A stretch of DNA of 64,000 nucleotides from Ahaetulla prasina (lineage: Eukaryota > Chordata > Lepidosauria > Squamata > Colubridae), in contig NC_080540.1 in the NCBI RefSeq assembly GCF_028640845.1, positions 162,881,438 through 162,945,437 of the forward strand, in the 5' to 3' direction. The translations under genes and the position numbers were made by a program. Positions 31,776-42,693 of this stretch are shown here, piece after piece. Positions within the stretch are counted from its first letter, which is position 1. Each line of letters starts with the position of its first letter. The notes below the pieces were generated by a model. The model was not told the DNA's origin and did no database searches. It worked only from the letters and a program-made list of their open reading frames with translations.

Positions 31776-32534
31776 ATGTCTCACAAGAAATATTGAGACC
31801 ATGGGTCAGGTTGAGATATATAGTATTTGATATTTTCCCATTGCCATAGATATATGATATAAACCTGAAAACTTTTTATGTTTACAAAGATATGATTTAA
31901 ATCAAAGTGAAGCAACCTTAAGAATTTATCATGGGAAACCATGCGCTTAACCCTCTTATCAAAAGTGTATATGATGATGATGATGATGATGATGATGTTT
32001 GGCTGCACTGGGCGAGTAGTGTTCATTTGGTTGGCTGTGTGACTCTTACTTAAAACTGTTCAAGGGGAGGTTTGCCAGAAACATTTATTTGCATCACAAA
32101 AGCCGCTTTTCTGCTCAAAATCTTATCAACTGTATTTCAGAGTCTACTCATCCTTCATTAGCTTTTCCTCACTTCCTTTCCTCTGCTTTCAATAGACTGC
32201 AAGGTCTTTGGGGCATGGACCTTTCCGTTTTTTCTTTGCTGAGGTTGCAGAATGCTACAGGCATTGATGAGGTTCTAGCATCAATAATAATTACTCTACT
32301 ATTTATCTTCAGACATTCTAAACTGGCAGGTTCGAGGGAATAAGCAATGTGCACATCATTTAAGACACCCAGACAATCTGTATGCATGTATGCATCTTTG
32401 AGACACTTTTTGACTTCATGTTTGTCCTTGCCTTCTTCCTAGGGTGAAAGAGAGTGGTCTAAAATCAACTAGCCGGCTTCATGCCTAAACCAGGGCTAGA
32501 AACCTTCCTATTTTCTAGTCTGGTGCTTTTAAAC
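31776..32534. other. Unannotated, with an (ATG)n run
   Basis: A 27-bp (ATG)n run occupies 31971-31997. Nothing else recognised. Confidence 0.4.
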
Positions 32535-32772
32535 CATTTATTTATTTATTTGTATCCTGCCTTTATTATTTTTATAAATAACTCAAGGCAGCAAACGTAT
32601 CTAACACACGTTCCTCTTCCTATTTTCCCCACAACAACAACAACCCTGTGAGGTGGGTTGGGCTGAAAGAGAGTAACTGATCCAGCTAGCATTCCTGCCT
32701 ATGGCGGAACTAGAACTCACTGTATCCCAGTGTCTATTCTAGTGCCTAACCACTAGACCAAATTGGCCTTCT
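32535..32772 (-). mobile_element. CORE-type tRNA SINE (type C)
   Basis: Starts in (TTTA)n and CCTGCCTTTATTATTT, then CCCTGTGAGGTGGGTTGGGC and a head reading (minus) CCAATTTGGTCTAGTGGTTA, a tRNA-like A-box region. Layout matches MIR-like reptile SINEs. A decayed relative lies at 34852-35312. Confidence 0.6.
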
Positions 32773-32862
32773 CACCATACATACAAAACACAATTTAGAA
32801 ATAATAATAAACAAGCACAGAGGCATGACATCCATTTTTTTCTTAAATTACAAAATAATGAC

Positions 32863-32905
32863 CAGGGGTGGTATTTACTTACTTTCCCTACCAGTTCGCA
32901 AATGT
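32863..32905. mobile_element. hAT MITE left-end fragment (H4-like)
   Basis: CAGGGGTGGTATTTACTTAC followed by CTACCAGTTCGCAAA resembles the left end of the element at 37868. Only about 43 bp remain before the H3 copy at 32914, so the rest may have been lost or interrupted. Confidence 0.5.
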
Positions 32906-32913
32906 GAGTGTAC

Positions 32914-33190
32914 CAGAGGTGGGTTTCAGCAGGTTCTGACCAGTTCTGGAGAACCGAAAGTAAAAATTCTGACTGGCCCCACCCCCATCTATTCTCTGCC
33001 TCCCGAATCCCAGCTGATTGGGAGGAAATGGGGATTTTGTAGTATCCTTCCCTTGGAATATGGAGAGAATGGAGATTTTACAGTATTCTTCCCTTGCCAC
33101 GCCCACCAAATCACGCCCACCAAGCCATTCCACGCCCACCAAGCCACACCCACAGAACTGGTAGTAAAAAATTTTTGAAACCCATCACTG
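32914..33190 (-). mobile_element. hAT MITE (H3)
   Basis: Ends CAGAGGTGGGTTTCAG and TTGAAACCCATCACTG. Flanks GAGTGTAC and GAGCGCAC give an 8-bp duplication with two mismatches. Internal CACGCCCACCAA repeats are complementary to the GTGGGCATGG units of other copies. Confidence 0.75.
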
Positions 33191-33380
33191 GAGCGCACAC
33201 AGAATGGACTCCTTCTGGATATCACATTTTGAGAAATTGTGGCCATCTTCCAGATGCTGACCAGGCTCTGCTGGTCAAAGGAATTCCTTCCTTGTCCTGG
33301 CCTTGGCCTTGATGTTCTCTGTCTCCAAGGTGACAATCTTCCTGGTCAAGGTCTTCACAAAGACCTGCATTTTCTCACAG

Positions 33381-33490
33381 CAGGGGTCTCCAACCTTGGC
33401 AACTTTAAGACTTGTGGACTTCAATTCCCAGAGTTCCTCAGCCAGCAAAGCTTAAACAAGTCTTAAAGTTGCCAAGGTTGGAGACCCCTG
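33381..33490. mobile_element. hAT foldback MITE (H1), internally deleted
   Basis: CAGGGGTCTCCAACC to GGTTGGAGACCCCTG with a perfect 8-bp duplication TCTCACAG on both sides. The right arm lacks about 25 bp near the centre. Confidence 0.85.
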
Positions 33491-33507
33491 TCTCACAGGG
33501 TCCAAAC

Positions 33508-33728
33508 CGTGGTGGCAGGGTGGTTAGGATGCAATTTTGCAGGCTAATTTTGCTGACTGCCAGCAGTTCAATTCTCACTGGCTCAAGGTTGACGCAGCCT
33601 TCCATCCTTCCCAGCTTGGTAAAATGAGGACCCAGATTGTTGGGGTTGGGGGGCAATATGCTGACTCTATAAACTGCTTAGAGATGGCTGTAGAGCACTG
33701 TGGTATGTAAGTTTAACTGCTATTGCTG
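33508..33728 (+). mobile_element. MIR-like SINE, type B
   Basis: Head GTGGTGGCAGGGTGGTTAGG, B-box-like AGTTCAATTCTC, core GGTAAAATGAGGACCCAGAT and tail CTGCTTAGAGATGGCTGTAG ending in GCTATTGCT. Confidence 0.8.
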
Positions 33729-34235
33729 TTGCTATTATTCCTCAGAGTAAAAATCAAATGGGCAAAAAGCAACTTTGTCCTCCTTATCAATTTTTTTGTT
33801 TTGAAGGGAGCAAAGAAGTTGTGGCAACTCCCACAATCCTTTTGAACCTCAGGTCTGTGGTGATGATCCAGTTTTGTACCCACGGGGCAGATATCTATAG
33901 GCAATGGTGGTCGGTGGAAGCTTTGTGTTACTAGCTTGTAACAACTCAGCAAAAATTAAATCATGGCTGCACAACCAATACAGCTTAACAAGGCACTATT
34001 ACCTACTATTCTCATGAGAGAAATTAACTACCCAGCTCTTGAAATCTAAACATTTTGGTCTCTGAATGGATCTAAAGGAAAGATATGTTTTTTCAACTGG
34101 GTTGTGGGAGAGAGAAAATGAGATTCAGCAACTTGGAATTTCCTAGCAACCAGGAAGTGTATTTGTTTTCTGCTGTCATCCAAATTGGCCAATTTTAATT
34201 TAGCAGGCGAGAGGAGTTTTGATTTTATAGCGATA
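33729..34235. other. Unannotated sequence
   Basis: Nothing recognised. Confidence 0.35.
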
Positions 34236-34462
34236 GCGCTGGCAGTAGCACTTAAATTTATATATCGCTTCATGGTGCTTTACAGTCCTCTCTAAGTGGT
34301 TTACTGAGTCGGCATATTACCCCCAACAATCTGCATCCTCATTTTACCAACCTCAGAAGGATGGAAAGCTGAGTCAACCTTGAGCCGGTCAGGATTGAAC
34401 TCCAGGCTGTGGGCTGAGTTGGACTGCAGTACATTCAAACCACTGCACCATCATGGTGTCAA
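34236..34462 (-). mobile_element. MIR-like SINE, type B
   Basis: Minus-strand copy: tail at the left (GCACTTAAATTTATATATCG, CTCTCTAAGTGGTTTA), core CCTCATTTTACCAACC, head at the right (CCACTGCACCATCATGG). Confidence 0.8.
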
Positions 34463-34851
34463 GGTTCCAGAAAAACCTCTTCTGCATAAAAAAACCTCAG
34501 AAGCCATTGTTTTTCAGAGTTCTTTACTAGCATGAGGAAACTGGCACACGATGAGTGAAATTCCAAAACTGAACTTCCGGATTCTTTTCCCAGTTATACA
34601 AACCCCAAGAGTCCCACCCCCCTGACCCCTCTGATGGTCACATGGTCCCACGTTCTCCCAGTTCATTCGAATATCTTCTTGCCACTCTTCCTGCAGATGT
34701 GAACACCATCCGACCTTGACCGCTTGAAGAATGTTACCATACCCCTCAGCCCCCCTTCCTCCCCTCAGAGGAAAATGTGGCAGCGTCTGGAACCCTAAAG
34801 TCTAGTATGGTTTCCAGGCCTGACACATGGCTTTTCATAGAGTGCTGGAGA
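34463..34851. other. Unannotated sequence
   Basis: Nothing recognised; pyrimidine-rich near 34740-34770. Confidence 0.35.
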
Positions 34852-35312
34852 CCTTTATTTATTTATTTAAATTTCTTATTATATATCCCACCTTCATTTT
34901 GTATAATACATGGTAATGTGTTCCTGTGTTTCCTATTTTCCCAGAACAAACCTCTGAGCCACAGTGGCACAGTGGTTAGAGTGCAGTACTGCAGGCTACT
35001 TCTGCTGACTGCCAGCTGACTGCAATTTGGCAGTTCAAATCTCACCAGGTTCAAGGTTGACTCAGCCTCCCATCCTTCCAAGGTGGGTAAAATGAGGACC
35101 CAAATTGTTGGGGGCAATAGGCTAACTCTCTAAACCGCTTAGAGAGGGCTAAGTGGTATATAAGTCTAAAAATGCTATTGGTATTGCTATGAGGTAAGTT
35201 GGGCTGAGAGAAGCAGATGGGCCCTAAATCTCCCAATTGGCTTTCATGCCCAAGGAAAACCTAGAACTAACCAGGCCTACATTTTTACCACTGTACCAAA
35301 CTGTTTTTGGGT
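34852..35312 (-). mobile_element. CORE-type SINE (type C), split by type B SINE
   Basis: Left piece 34852-34957 has (TTTA)n and TCCTATTTTCCCAGAACAA; right piece from 35189 has ATGAGGTAAGTTGGGCTGAG. Joined in order they match the type C SINE at 32535. The type B SINE sits exactly at the join. Confidence 0.6.
34958..35188 (+). mobile_element. MIR-like SINE, type B, nested
   Basis: Head CCACAGTGGCACAGTGGTTA, B-box-like CAGTTCAAATCTCA, core GGTAAAATGAGGACCCAAAT, tail CCGCTTAGAGAGGGCTAAGT and end AATGCTATTGGTATTGCTA. Its head holds a short internal duplication (CTGACTGCCAGCTGACTGC). Confidence 0.8.
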
Positions 35313-35612
35313 CTTGTATTTGAACCTTCCTTTCAAGGGAAGGACTGTCTGATTTGATGATAAAAAAATTGATTAGATAGCTCAGCAAGGATGGCTTTGA
35401 GTCAATTTACAATGAGCCGCACCTCTGAACAGTAGCTTGGGCAGACCCACCAGTCACCCAATTGCCCTGCTTATGGTGAGCTATGCTGTGTTTTTATTTA
35501 AAGCACAAATTGCTAAATTTATATCTGTGTGTATAAATTGGAAGCTGCAGCGTTGCTGCTTCTGCCTTTGTGTGTGCGTGTGTAAGGAGGAAACACATTT
35601 CTACCTCCCTCC

Positions 35613-35749
35613 CAGTGGTGGGATTCAAGTAATTTAACAACCGGTTCTCTGCCCTAATGATTTCTTCTAACAACCAGTTTGCCAAACCTCTCAGAAAGTT
35701 AACAACCGGTTCTCCCGAAGTGGTGCGAACTGGCTGAATCCCACCACTG
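35613..35749. mobile_element. hAT MITE (family H5)
   Basis: 137 bp, ends CAGTGGTGGGATTCA and TGAATCCCACCACTG, perfect 8-bp duplication CTCCCTCC (35605-35612, 35750-35757). The interior repeats AACAACCGGTTCTC. A second copy is at 61830-61966. Confidence 0.9.
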
Positions 35750-35757
35750 CTCCCTCC

Positions 35758-36386
35758 CTATAGCAATGCATCAACAAACATTGTAGGAATATTGAAGCAC
35801 TTGAGAGAGAGAGAAAAATTCAGTTCTGTTTTCGCTTCTCACTTCCATTCGACTTTGATTAGAAAGGAAGGAGGAAAAAATAAAATGGAGAGAGGCTGAA
35901 TTTACGTAATTCATTTGGGGCTCCTATTTTAGGAAAGAAAATAGATTCAACATTTAGACTGGGGCTGGGGAAAGGGAATTGTGTAATTCAGTTTGCAAGG
36001 TTATTCAGCCTCCTCCCTATCCACACTTCCACAGGAAGTCCATATTTTGATTGTTAGCTTGGGGAGGTTCCTTCCAAGAATTAGGATGCCCTAATTCTAT
36101 GCTGTTCTTCGGTCTCCATATTTTGGCTTTGGGAGTGGCTGTAATTAAGGTCACATGCTGGAAATGGAGAACAGAGAGTGAGTGAGACAGCAAGGCATTT
36201 TGCCTGGAAGAGAGAGAAGACGGCGAGTAAGCCTTCAGTGAGTAAACAAAACTGGACATACTGTTGGTAGAAGGGAAGAACAGAGAGAGATAGTGGAATG
36301 AACAGAAGAGGCAGACAAATTTGCAACATTGAATAGGCTTTACCACCAAGAGTTCTAGATATTTGATGTAGAGTGTGCAAGTTAGC
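35758..36386. other. Unannotated sequence
   Basis: Open on the minus strand over about 200 codons, but with no recognisable domain and low-complexity content; probably chance. Confidence 0.35.
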
Positions 36387-36470
36387 TGTTGTGTTGTGTT
36401 GTGTTGCATTGTATTTACATAGACTGTTGGACTCCCAAACAACTCTGGGTGGCATATAACTAAAAAAGAA
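36387..36470 (-). repeat. (TTGTG)n and L2-like tail remnant
   Basis: Four TTGTG units lead into CAAACAACTCTGGGTGGCAT, which resembles a decayed L2 3' end on the minus strand. Confidence 0.4.
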
Positions 36471-36797
36471 AACCATATAAAAATATAATGGACCAGAAGA
36501 GCAAAATACAAAAACAAAACAAATAAAGGCAAATTAACATAAAATAATAACATCAACTTGCCAGTCTTAAAGTGCTTCTCTCCCCTCTTGCCTTTACAGT
36601 CCAAGAAACTAGGGACGGTCCCTTCCGAGATGTTTGCCACATCCACATTCCTTCTAGGGATTCAGCTGCCACTTAGTTCTGACCATTGTTTAGTCTGCAG
36701 CTCTTCCTCCTGTCTCCCAAAGTCATTCCCACATGCCATTATAGACCAAGGAGTGCAAGGATGGGAATCCCACCCTCATTACACCACAACTATGTGT

Positions 36798-37076
36798 CAG
36801 TGGTGGGTTTCAAATTTTTTACTACCAGTTTTGTGGGTGTGGCAGGGCTTGGTGGGCATGGCAGGGGAAGAATACTGTAAAATCTCCATTCCCTCCCCAC
36901 TCCAGGGGAAGGTTACTGCAAAATCCCCATTTCTTCCCAATCAGCTGGGACTTGGGAGGCAGAGAATAGATGGGGGTGGGGCCAGTCGGAATTTTTACTA
37001 CTGGTTCCCCGAACTACTCAAAATTTCCACCACTGGTTCTCCAGAACTGGTCAGAACCTCCTGAAACCCACCTCTG
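36798..37076 (+). mobile_element. hAT MITE (H3)
   Basis: Ends CAGTGGTGGGTTTCAAA and TGAAACCCACCTCTG, perfect 8-bp duplication CTATGTGT (36790-36797, 37077-37084). Contains TTACTACCAGTTTTGTGGGT and two AAAATC-CCATT subunits. Confidence 0.9.
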
Positions 37077-37343
37077 CTATGTGTCATCAACAAGTGCAAC
37101 CAATGCCATCTTCATACCAAACCTCAGCCTGAAATGAATACAAATAATCTATTTCCTTCAGAGTCCTCAGGAGCTGAAGCCTCATCACTCTCTCTACTGC
37201 CTCCTGTAAAAAGGGAAGATTAGAGATCGGAGGAAGCCTTAACCATCCAGGAGGAACCTGGATCCTAGGAACCTAGAAAACAAGTGCCTGAACTAACACC
37301 CTGGAGAACCCTGGCCACTTCCTTTGAAGTCCGAAGATCATTC

Positions 37344-37712
37344 AAGTAGTTCTTGACTTGCAACGGTTCATTTAATGGCCATAAGAAGTTACAATGGCAC
37401 TGAAAAAAGAGACTTAGGACCGTTTTTCACACTTACAACTGTTGCACGATCAAAATTCAGATGCTTGGCAACATGTTTATGACAATTGTGGTGGTCTGGT
37501 GATTCCCCTTTTTCGATCTTCTAATAAGCAAAGTCAATGGAGAGGCTAGATTCGCTTAGAAACTGTGTTACTAATTTAACAACTGTCGCGATTCATTTAA
37601 CAACTGTGGCAAGAAAGGGTCATAAAACGGGGCAAAACTCACTCAACAAATGTCTCCCTTAGGAACAGAAATTTGGGGCTCAATTATGGTCATAAGTCAA
37701 GGATGACCTGTA
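37344..37712 (+). mobile_element. TA-flanked MITE, family M1
   Basis: Begins GTAGTTCTTGACTTGCAACG and ends ATAAGTCAAGGATGACCTGT, with the shared M1 interior (AAGAAAGGGTCATAAAACGG). Confidence 0.75.
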
Positions 37713-37867
37713 TTTGGTCCAGATGGCTTACACATGGCCCTCCCCTGGGCACTTCAACTGGAGCCATTCAGTCAGAATTAAACTGACTGTAGCCCATCTT
37801 GCAATTAAGTATCGCAAGGGCGTGGTGGGTAAAGGAGGTGGGGGCTTGGGGGTGAAGGTCTCTAGAT

Positions 37868-38043
37868 CAGGGATGGGTTCTACTTACCTTTACTACCGGT
37901 TGGCAACAGGGCCGCGTGCGTGTGCGCGCTTGTGTGCATGCGCGGAAGCTTCCTGATGACATCCGGGTCAGTGGGCGGAGCCTCCCACCGGTTTTACTAC
38001 CAGTTCTTGCGAACCGGTTTGAACCAGGGGCAACCCACCACTG
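37868..38043. mobile_element. hAT MITE (family H4)
   Basis: 176 bp, ends CAGGGATGGGTTCTACTTAC and CAACCCACCACTG, perfect 8-bp duplication CTCTAGAT (37860-37867, 38044-38051). The interior is GC-rich with CGTGCGTGTGCGCGC, unlike other MITEs here. Confidence 0.9.
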
Positions 38044-38051
38044 CTCTAGAT

Positions 38052-38419
38052 TTCTTTCCGGCAACTAATGCTAGGAGACATTACTGTTCAATAGCAAAGC
38101 TTTGTGTTGTTCTCTGAAATATTGAAAGCAGGTTGTCAGGCTGTGATGTCCAGTAACTGCAGAGCATAATCACTGGGATCTGGAATAGAAGCCGTCCTGC
38201 AACCACCACAGGTCCTACTCCAGATTCTGGGAACTTCTTAGAATCTTGAAAAACTAACTGGGTTTCAGCACCCAACCTCTGGATGGTTTTATGCTCCTTA
38301 TGTCATGAGATCTAGGCTTCCCAAAGGAAAACGGAGAGAGCAGATTGGTTGGTGACTGCAACATCAAGACTCTAAGGGGAAGTCTGGCAAAATAGGAGGG
38401 GAAGTATAGTGATATATAG
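38052..38419. other. Unannotated sequence
   Basis: Nothing recognised. Confidence 0.35.
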
Positions 38420-38500
38420 CAGGGGTCTCCAACCTTGGCAACTTTTAAGACTTATGGACTTCAGCTCAAGTCTTAAAGTTGCCAAGGTTGGAGAACCCTG
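38420..38500. mobile_element. hAT foldback MITE (H1), centre deleted
   Basis: CAGGGGTCTCCAACC to GGTTGGAGAACCCTG, only 81 bp. Flanks ATATATAG and GTATATAG are an 8-bp duplication with one mismatch. Confidence 0.8.
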
Positions 38501-39149
38501 GTATATAGTGAAAGGTTATCTGCAGGACATGGATGAGGGAGCACACCTCTCTGGTGCTTTGTGACCTCGCAGCTGCATTCGGTATCATCAGTTACGGTAC
38601 GCTTCTGGATTGTTGGAAGGGTTGACAGTCAGAGGTACTCTTTCATAGTGATTGTACTCTTTCCTGACTTGGCAATTCCAATCAATGTTGGTGGGAAAGG
38701 AGAAATCAGCACAGTGGATACTCAAGTGGAGCCTTTCGGCAATTTGTTTTCTTTCCCCCATTTTTAAAAACTACTTAAACTTACTTGACAAGGTCATCTG
38801 TTGGTTTGTGCTGAAAAGCCATCCGTACCCTGATAATATCCAACTAGATATTGCTACTCTGGGATGAGATGGAAATGCAGTGGAATTCTCAACCTGGCCC
38901 TGGACGATGGGATGAAACTACCTAAAATTAAATCCTAACAAGATAGAATAATAGTTTGCCACCACCACCCCCAAACCATCTTGGTTCTACCCTGGTTATA
39001 ATTTTGGATGGGGTGAAAGAAAATGGTCCATGACATGGATGTTCTGGACACACAACAACTGCTGTCTGCATTATCACATTTTTATTCATGTTATTGTTGT
39101 ATTTTGTGTATTGCTTCACTGTTATTAACTGGGTTGGCAATATAGAAGC
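38501..39149. other. Unannotated sequence
   Basis: Nothing recognised. Confidence 0.35.
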
Positions 39150-39393
39150 CAATGGTGAAATCCAAATTTTTTTTACTACTGGTTCTGTGGGTGTGGCTTG
39201 GTGGGCATGGCAGGGGAAGGATACTGCAAAATCTCCATTCCCATCCCACTCCAGGGGAAGGATGCTGCAAAATCTCCATTCCCACCCCACTCTGGGGCCA
39301 GCCAGAGGTGGTATTTGCCGGTTCTCCAAACTACTCAAAATTTCCACTGCCGGTTCTCCAGAACCTCTCAGAACCTGCTGGATTTCACCCCTG
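39150..39393 (+). mobile_element. hAT MITE (H3)
   Basis: Ends CAATGGTGAAATCC and GGATTTCACCCCTG, duplication ATAGAAGC/ATAGAAAC (one mismatch). It resembles the copy at 26429 but without the CR1. Confidence 0.85.
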
Positions 39394-39442
39394 ATAGAAA
39401 CCCAATATGTAAAATATATGTGCCACTTAATCATAAGTGTGT

Positions 39443-39650
39443 GAGGCATGCGGTGGCTCAGAGCCTAAGACGCTGAGTTTGTCGATTGAAAGGTCAGCAG
39501 TTCAGAGGTTCGAATCCCTAGCTTCGTGTAACGGAGTGAGCTCCTGTTACTTGTCCCAGCTTCTGCCAACCTAGCAGTTCGAAAGCACATAAAAAATGCA
39601 AGTAGAGAAATAGGGACCACCTTTGGTGGAAAGGTAACAGCGTTCCCTAT
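39443..39650 (+). mobile_element. Sauria SINE lacking its 3' half
   Basis: Head GCGGTGGCTCAGAGCC, B box GGTTCGAATCCC, body to AAAGGTAACAGCGTTCC, then it stops short of the BovB-like end. ATAAGTGT lies on both sides (about 39433 and 39661), suggesting a target duplication around a 3'-truncated copy. Confidence 0.75.
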
Positions 39651-39686
39651 TGGTGGGAAAATAAGTGTACTGCATATACCAGGTCT

Positions 39687-39752
39687 TATAGAATAGAATA
39701 GAATGGAATGGAATAAAGTAGAATAGAATAGAATGGAATAGAATAGAATAGG
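39687..39752. repeat. (GAATA)n microsatellite with GAATG variants
   Basis: About 12 pentamers, mixed GAATA and GAATG. Complementary in motif to the (ATTCT)n tail at 44983. Confidence 0.9.
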
Positions 39753-39787
39753 CAGTATGCACGACCAAACGATCTTTCAGTTTGAAT

Positions 39788-39997
39788 TCCAAAGGTGCTT
39801 TTTTCAAGAGGCAACTGGACTTTCTTGTTTTTCTCTGAGATGTTTCACTTCTCATCCAAGAAGCTTCTTCAGCTCTGAACTCAACTTCTTGGATGAGAAG
39901 CGAAACTTTATAGAAAAACCAGAAAGTCCAGTTGCCTCTTGAAAAAAGCATCTTTGGGACAACCGTGACCTGGATGACTGAGAATCTCCATAGACTT
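39788..39997. mobile_element. Foldback element, probable Penelope-like terminal repeat
   Basis: Two inverted arms of about 70 bp: TTCAAGAGGCAACTGGACTT on the left mirrors AAGTCCAGTTGCCTCTTGAA on the right. Inside, the minus strand carries CTGAAGA, then a stem-loop (AGCTTCT/AGAAGT), then GAAAC at 39842-39872, the layout of a hammerhead ribozyme core. The right arm in plus orientation keeps GGATGAGAAGCGAAAC but its CTGANGA part is broken. The tail GGACAACCGTGACCTGG follows. Penelope-like elements are known to carry such ribozymes in their terminal repeats; the family call is by inference. Confidence 0.5.
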
Positions 39998-42681
39998 TCC
40001 TGTTTGAATGCAGATATGCAACCTGGAACTCAGGGAAGAAACACTTGTTTGCACTTGCACAGAATTTCACACGACTATTTCTGCACTCCACCCTGCCTAG
40101 ACGTTTTCTGGGTGCAGACTGCTTGAGGATCATCTTAATAATCAATTGATAAATTAAGCCAAGGGTGTAAAACACAAAATCAGGTCTACAAAAGCAATTG
40201 GGGGTGGGGTGGGGAATGACAGTTTATCCAACAATTACCTTCATGAAAAGCTGCAAACTATGCATATAGACTCAGCAGCAACCTACCTTTTTAAAAATAA
40301 ATAAATAAAGGAAATAAACATTACAATATTATAGCCATTAACTCCAGTGTTTGGCCATCTTCCAGACCAAGTAATTACCTTCCGCTTGAAAATTACTTGC
40401 AATTGGCTTTCAGTTCCTCTTCATTTCCTGTTGTTTATTGTTTCACTTTGTAGAAATGCTGCTATCCATTTTTCTCCTTTACTCTTTCCCCACTGCTGAG
40501 TTATAGCATTCTCCATCCATCCATGAGTTGGCAGAAAACTATACACTACCAGAATGGTAGGCGCTGCCCCCATGGTTTATCTCTTGCTTGTCGGCATTGC
40601 ATCTGTTCTGCCAAATTGTTGAATGGAGCTGTCCTCATTTGGTGGGTGCAAAACATCATAGGCAACGTGATTGGTTGAGTCCTTCTTCTTTTGCCGTCTA
40701 TAGGAAAAGCATCTGAAGATTGGGTGGGTAGGGCTATAGAATACTGCCAACCATCTCTAGATTCCTTTCCTTACTTTTTATTCTACACCTCCTTCTGTTG
40801 TAACTTGAGCTAAATTTAAATCCAACCACAACCATAACCCCAGATTGGAATTACAAATGGAACTGTCTCACAAACAGAACTTTTACCAAAAATTTCTCTC
40901 CCATTTTCTCCTTTTTATAGGCAGCAACCTCTAGTTCCCACATTCTTTCGTGCTTGGTTTGGGAACCAAAGGAGGAAGGGATCACTCTCATAATTTCAGT
41001 CAAAGCTTTTCAGCGTTTTGTTCTATTGCTACTGCATCATTTCATGGTTATTCCTGTTCTATTCTTACACTGCTAGCTTTGTGCTAAACCAGTAAGGGCC
41101 ATAAAGTTAAAGCACTTCCCATATTGACAGTTAAAATAGCCTTGGTTTTGACATCACACCCAAGGTGAGATATATTATGTTCTCAATTAATCTACAGCTT
41201 CTAATTTCTGGTCTTTGCTGCTTTGTTCTCAAATATTTTAGATCGGACACGTTATGATTTGTTCTAAAGGCTTATCAGATATTGCTATCAAGCTGTTTCT
41301 GCCTTTTGAAGATAAGGTGGACATTTGCCTTCCTTCAACCGTCTAGCATTTTACTCATTTTCCAGGTTTCTGAAAGATGCCACATAAAGTTTACCAGATC
41401 AGTTCCTGTACTCTGAGAGGTAGTTAATTTAACTTTGTATTCAGTATGGATAATTCCTTACTCATCTTTATGTCTGTCTCAAGCCTCAATACTGCACCCT
41501 AACTGTACTTTTCAAAATTGCTGGTGGAATACATTATCCTCTTTTCAGAGAGTTGAATACCTCTGTCCTTTCTTTGCATCTGCTAACATTTTGCTGTCTT
41601 TGTTGCATTATTGATGTATGAATTCTTTTCCTTTTATTTTTAATTGTCTTTTTGCTGTTGATTTTACATCCTTAGCTCATTTTGAACTTTTACTTTTAGA
41701 ACATGGGCTCTAGAGTTTTAGGCTATCTCTTGGTATTTGTTCGGTGGAATGTCCTTCTCTCTGATCTCTGCCTTTCTTTCTTTTTTCCGGTCTTTGCTAT
41801 TTTTTTGTATGCTGATGTATTGGCTTTTCCCCCTCATTGGAATTGTTTCCAAATGTGCTTTTAGAGTCTCTCTCTCTCTCTCTCTCTTTCTTTCTCTCTC
41901 TCTCTCTCCTCACTCATTTTGAACTCAGCTTCTCTGTATGAAATTCTACTTATCTCTGTTATGATCTCGGTTGACTGCATTCAGCTTTAGTTTTTCTGAA
42001 AGTAAAAACTTCAACATTAAAAGCTAACATTCCTCCCTATGTTCTGCTGCTTCTACGTCCTCAACTAAATATTCTGTCATGGGAACTCCTCTAAGAAACT
42101 TTGATTTCAGATGATTTGCACCATGCCAAGATGTGGAAAGGGGGCAGGGGACTAGACATTAGCATGTCAGGGACTTACTGAATAGAACAGGAACTAAAAC
42201 TGGATTCAGATTTCAATAATTGATCCTCACACTCTGGTAACCGTAGCACAGATATGACTTATTCGTTGTTATTAAACGAGGACACGTCTTTATAATGTCA
42301 TCGTTTCTGAACACAAGGCTGTTCTAAAAGCCTGCTAAAACCCAGTTGGCTGGTTGGTGAAATGAAGAAGGAAGCTTGCCGGTATGCTAGGATAGCTCCA
42401 ATTTCTTTCACCCACCATTCTTCCTCCACTTCATCAACCTGTCTCCTGTGTTATTTTTGGACATGGATTTTGAACTCCACCGGATCTGTAGACCACTGAT
42501 TAGAAATCATGACAGTCATTTGCCTGGAGAATCTCTTCACCAGGGACCTGTCACTTGTGCAGTGTGAAAGATGACTAAAATCTGTGTCCCAGGTAGCCAT
42601 TCCCACCGACTTGAGGACTGTGGTTGATTATTGCTTGTCCCATTAGGAGGAAAAACTCAGCCAGGAGAATCACCAATTACT
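39998..42681. other. Unannotated sequence without recognised repeats
   Basis: 2.7 kb with no transposon I can name. A (CT)n run lies at 41866-41909. It is T-rich on the plus strand over 41500-41950. Confidence 0.35.
41866..41909. repeat. (CT)n simple repeat
   Basis: About 22 CT units with TTC interruptions. Confidence 0.95.
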
Positions 42682-42693
42682 GCACTTAAGTTA

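Noticed and set aside
32825..33336. Open frames of over 110 codons on both strands
   Set aside because: They lie in the H3/H4 MITEs and recur as similar frames in every H3 copy; the elements are non-coding.
36017..36646. 209-codon minus-strand open frame
   Set aside because: No domain, low-complexity hydrophobic and Ser-rich content, and part of it overlaps a repeat tail; no splice or promoter context.
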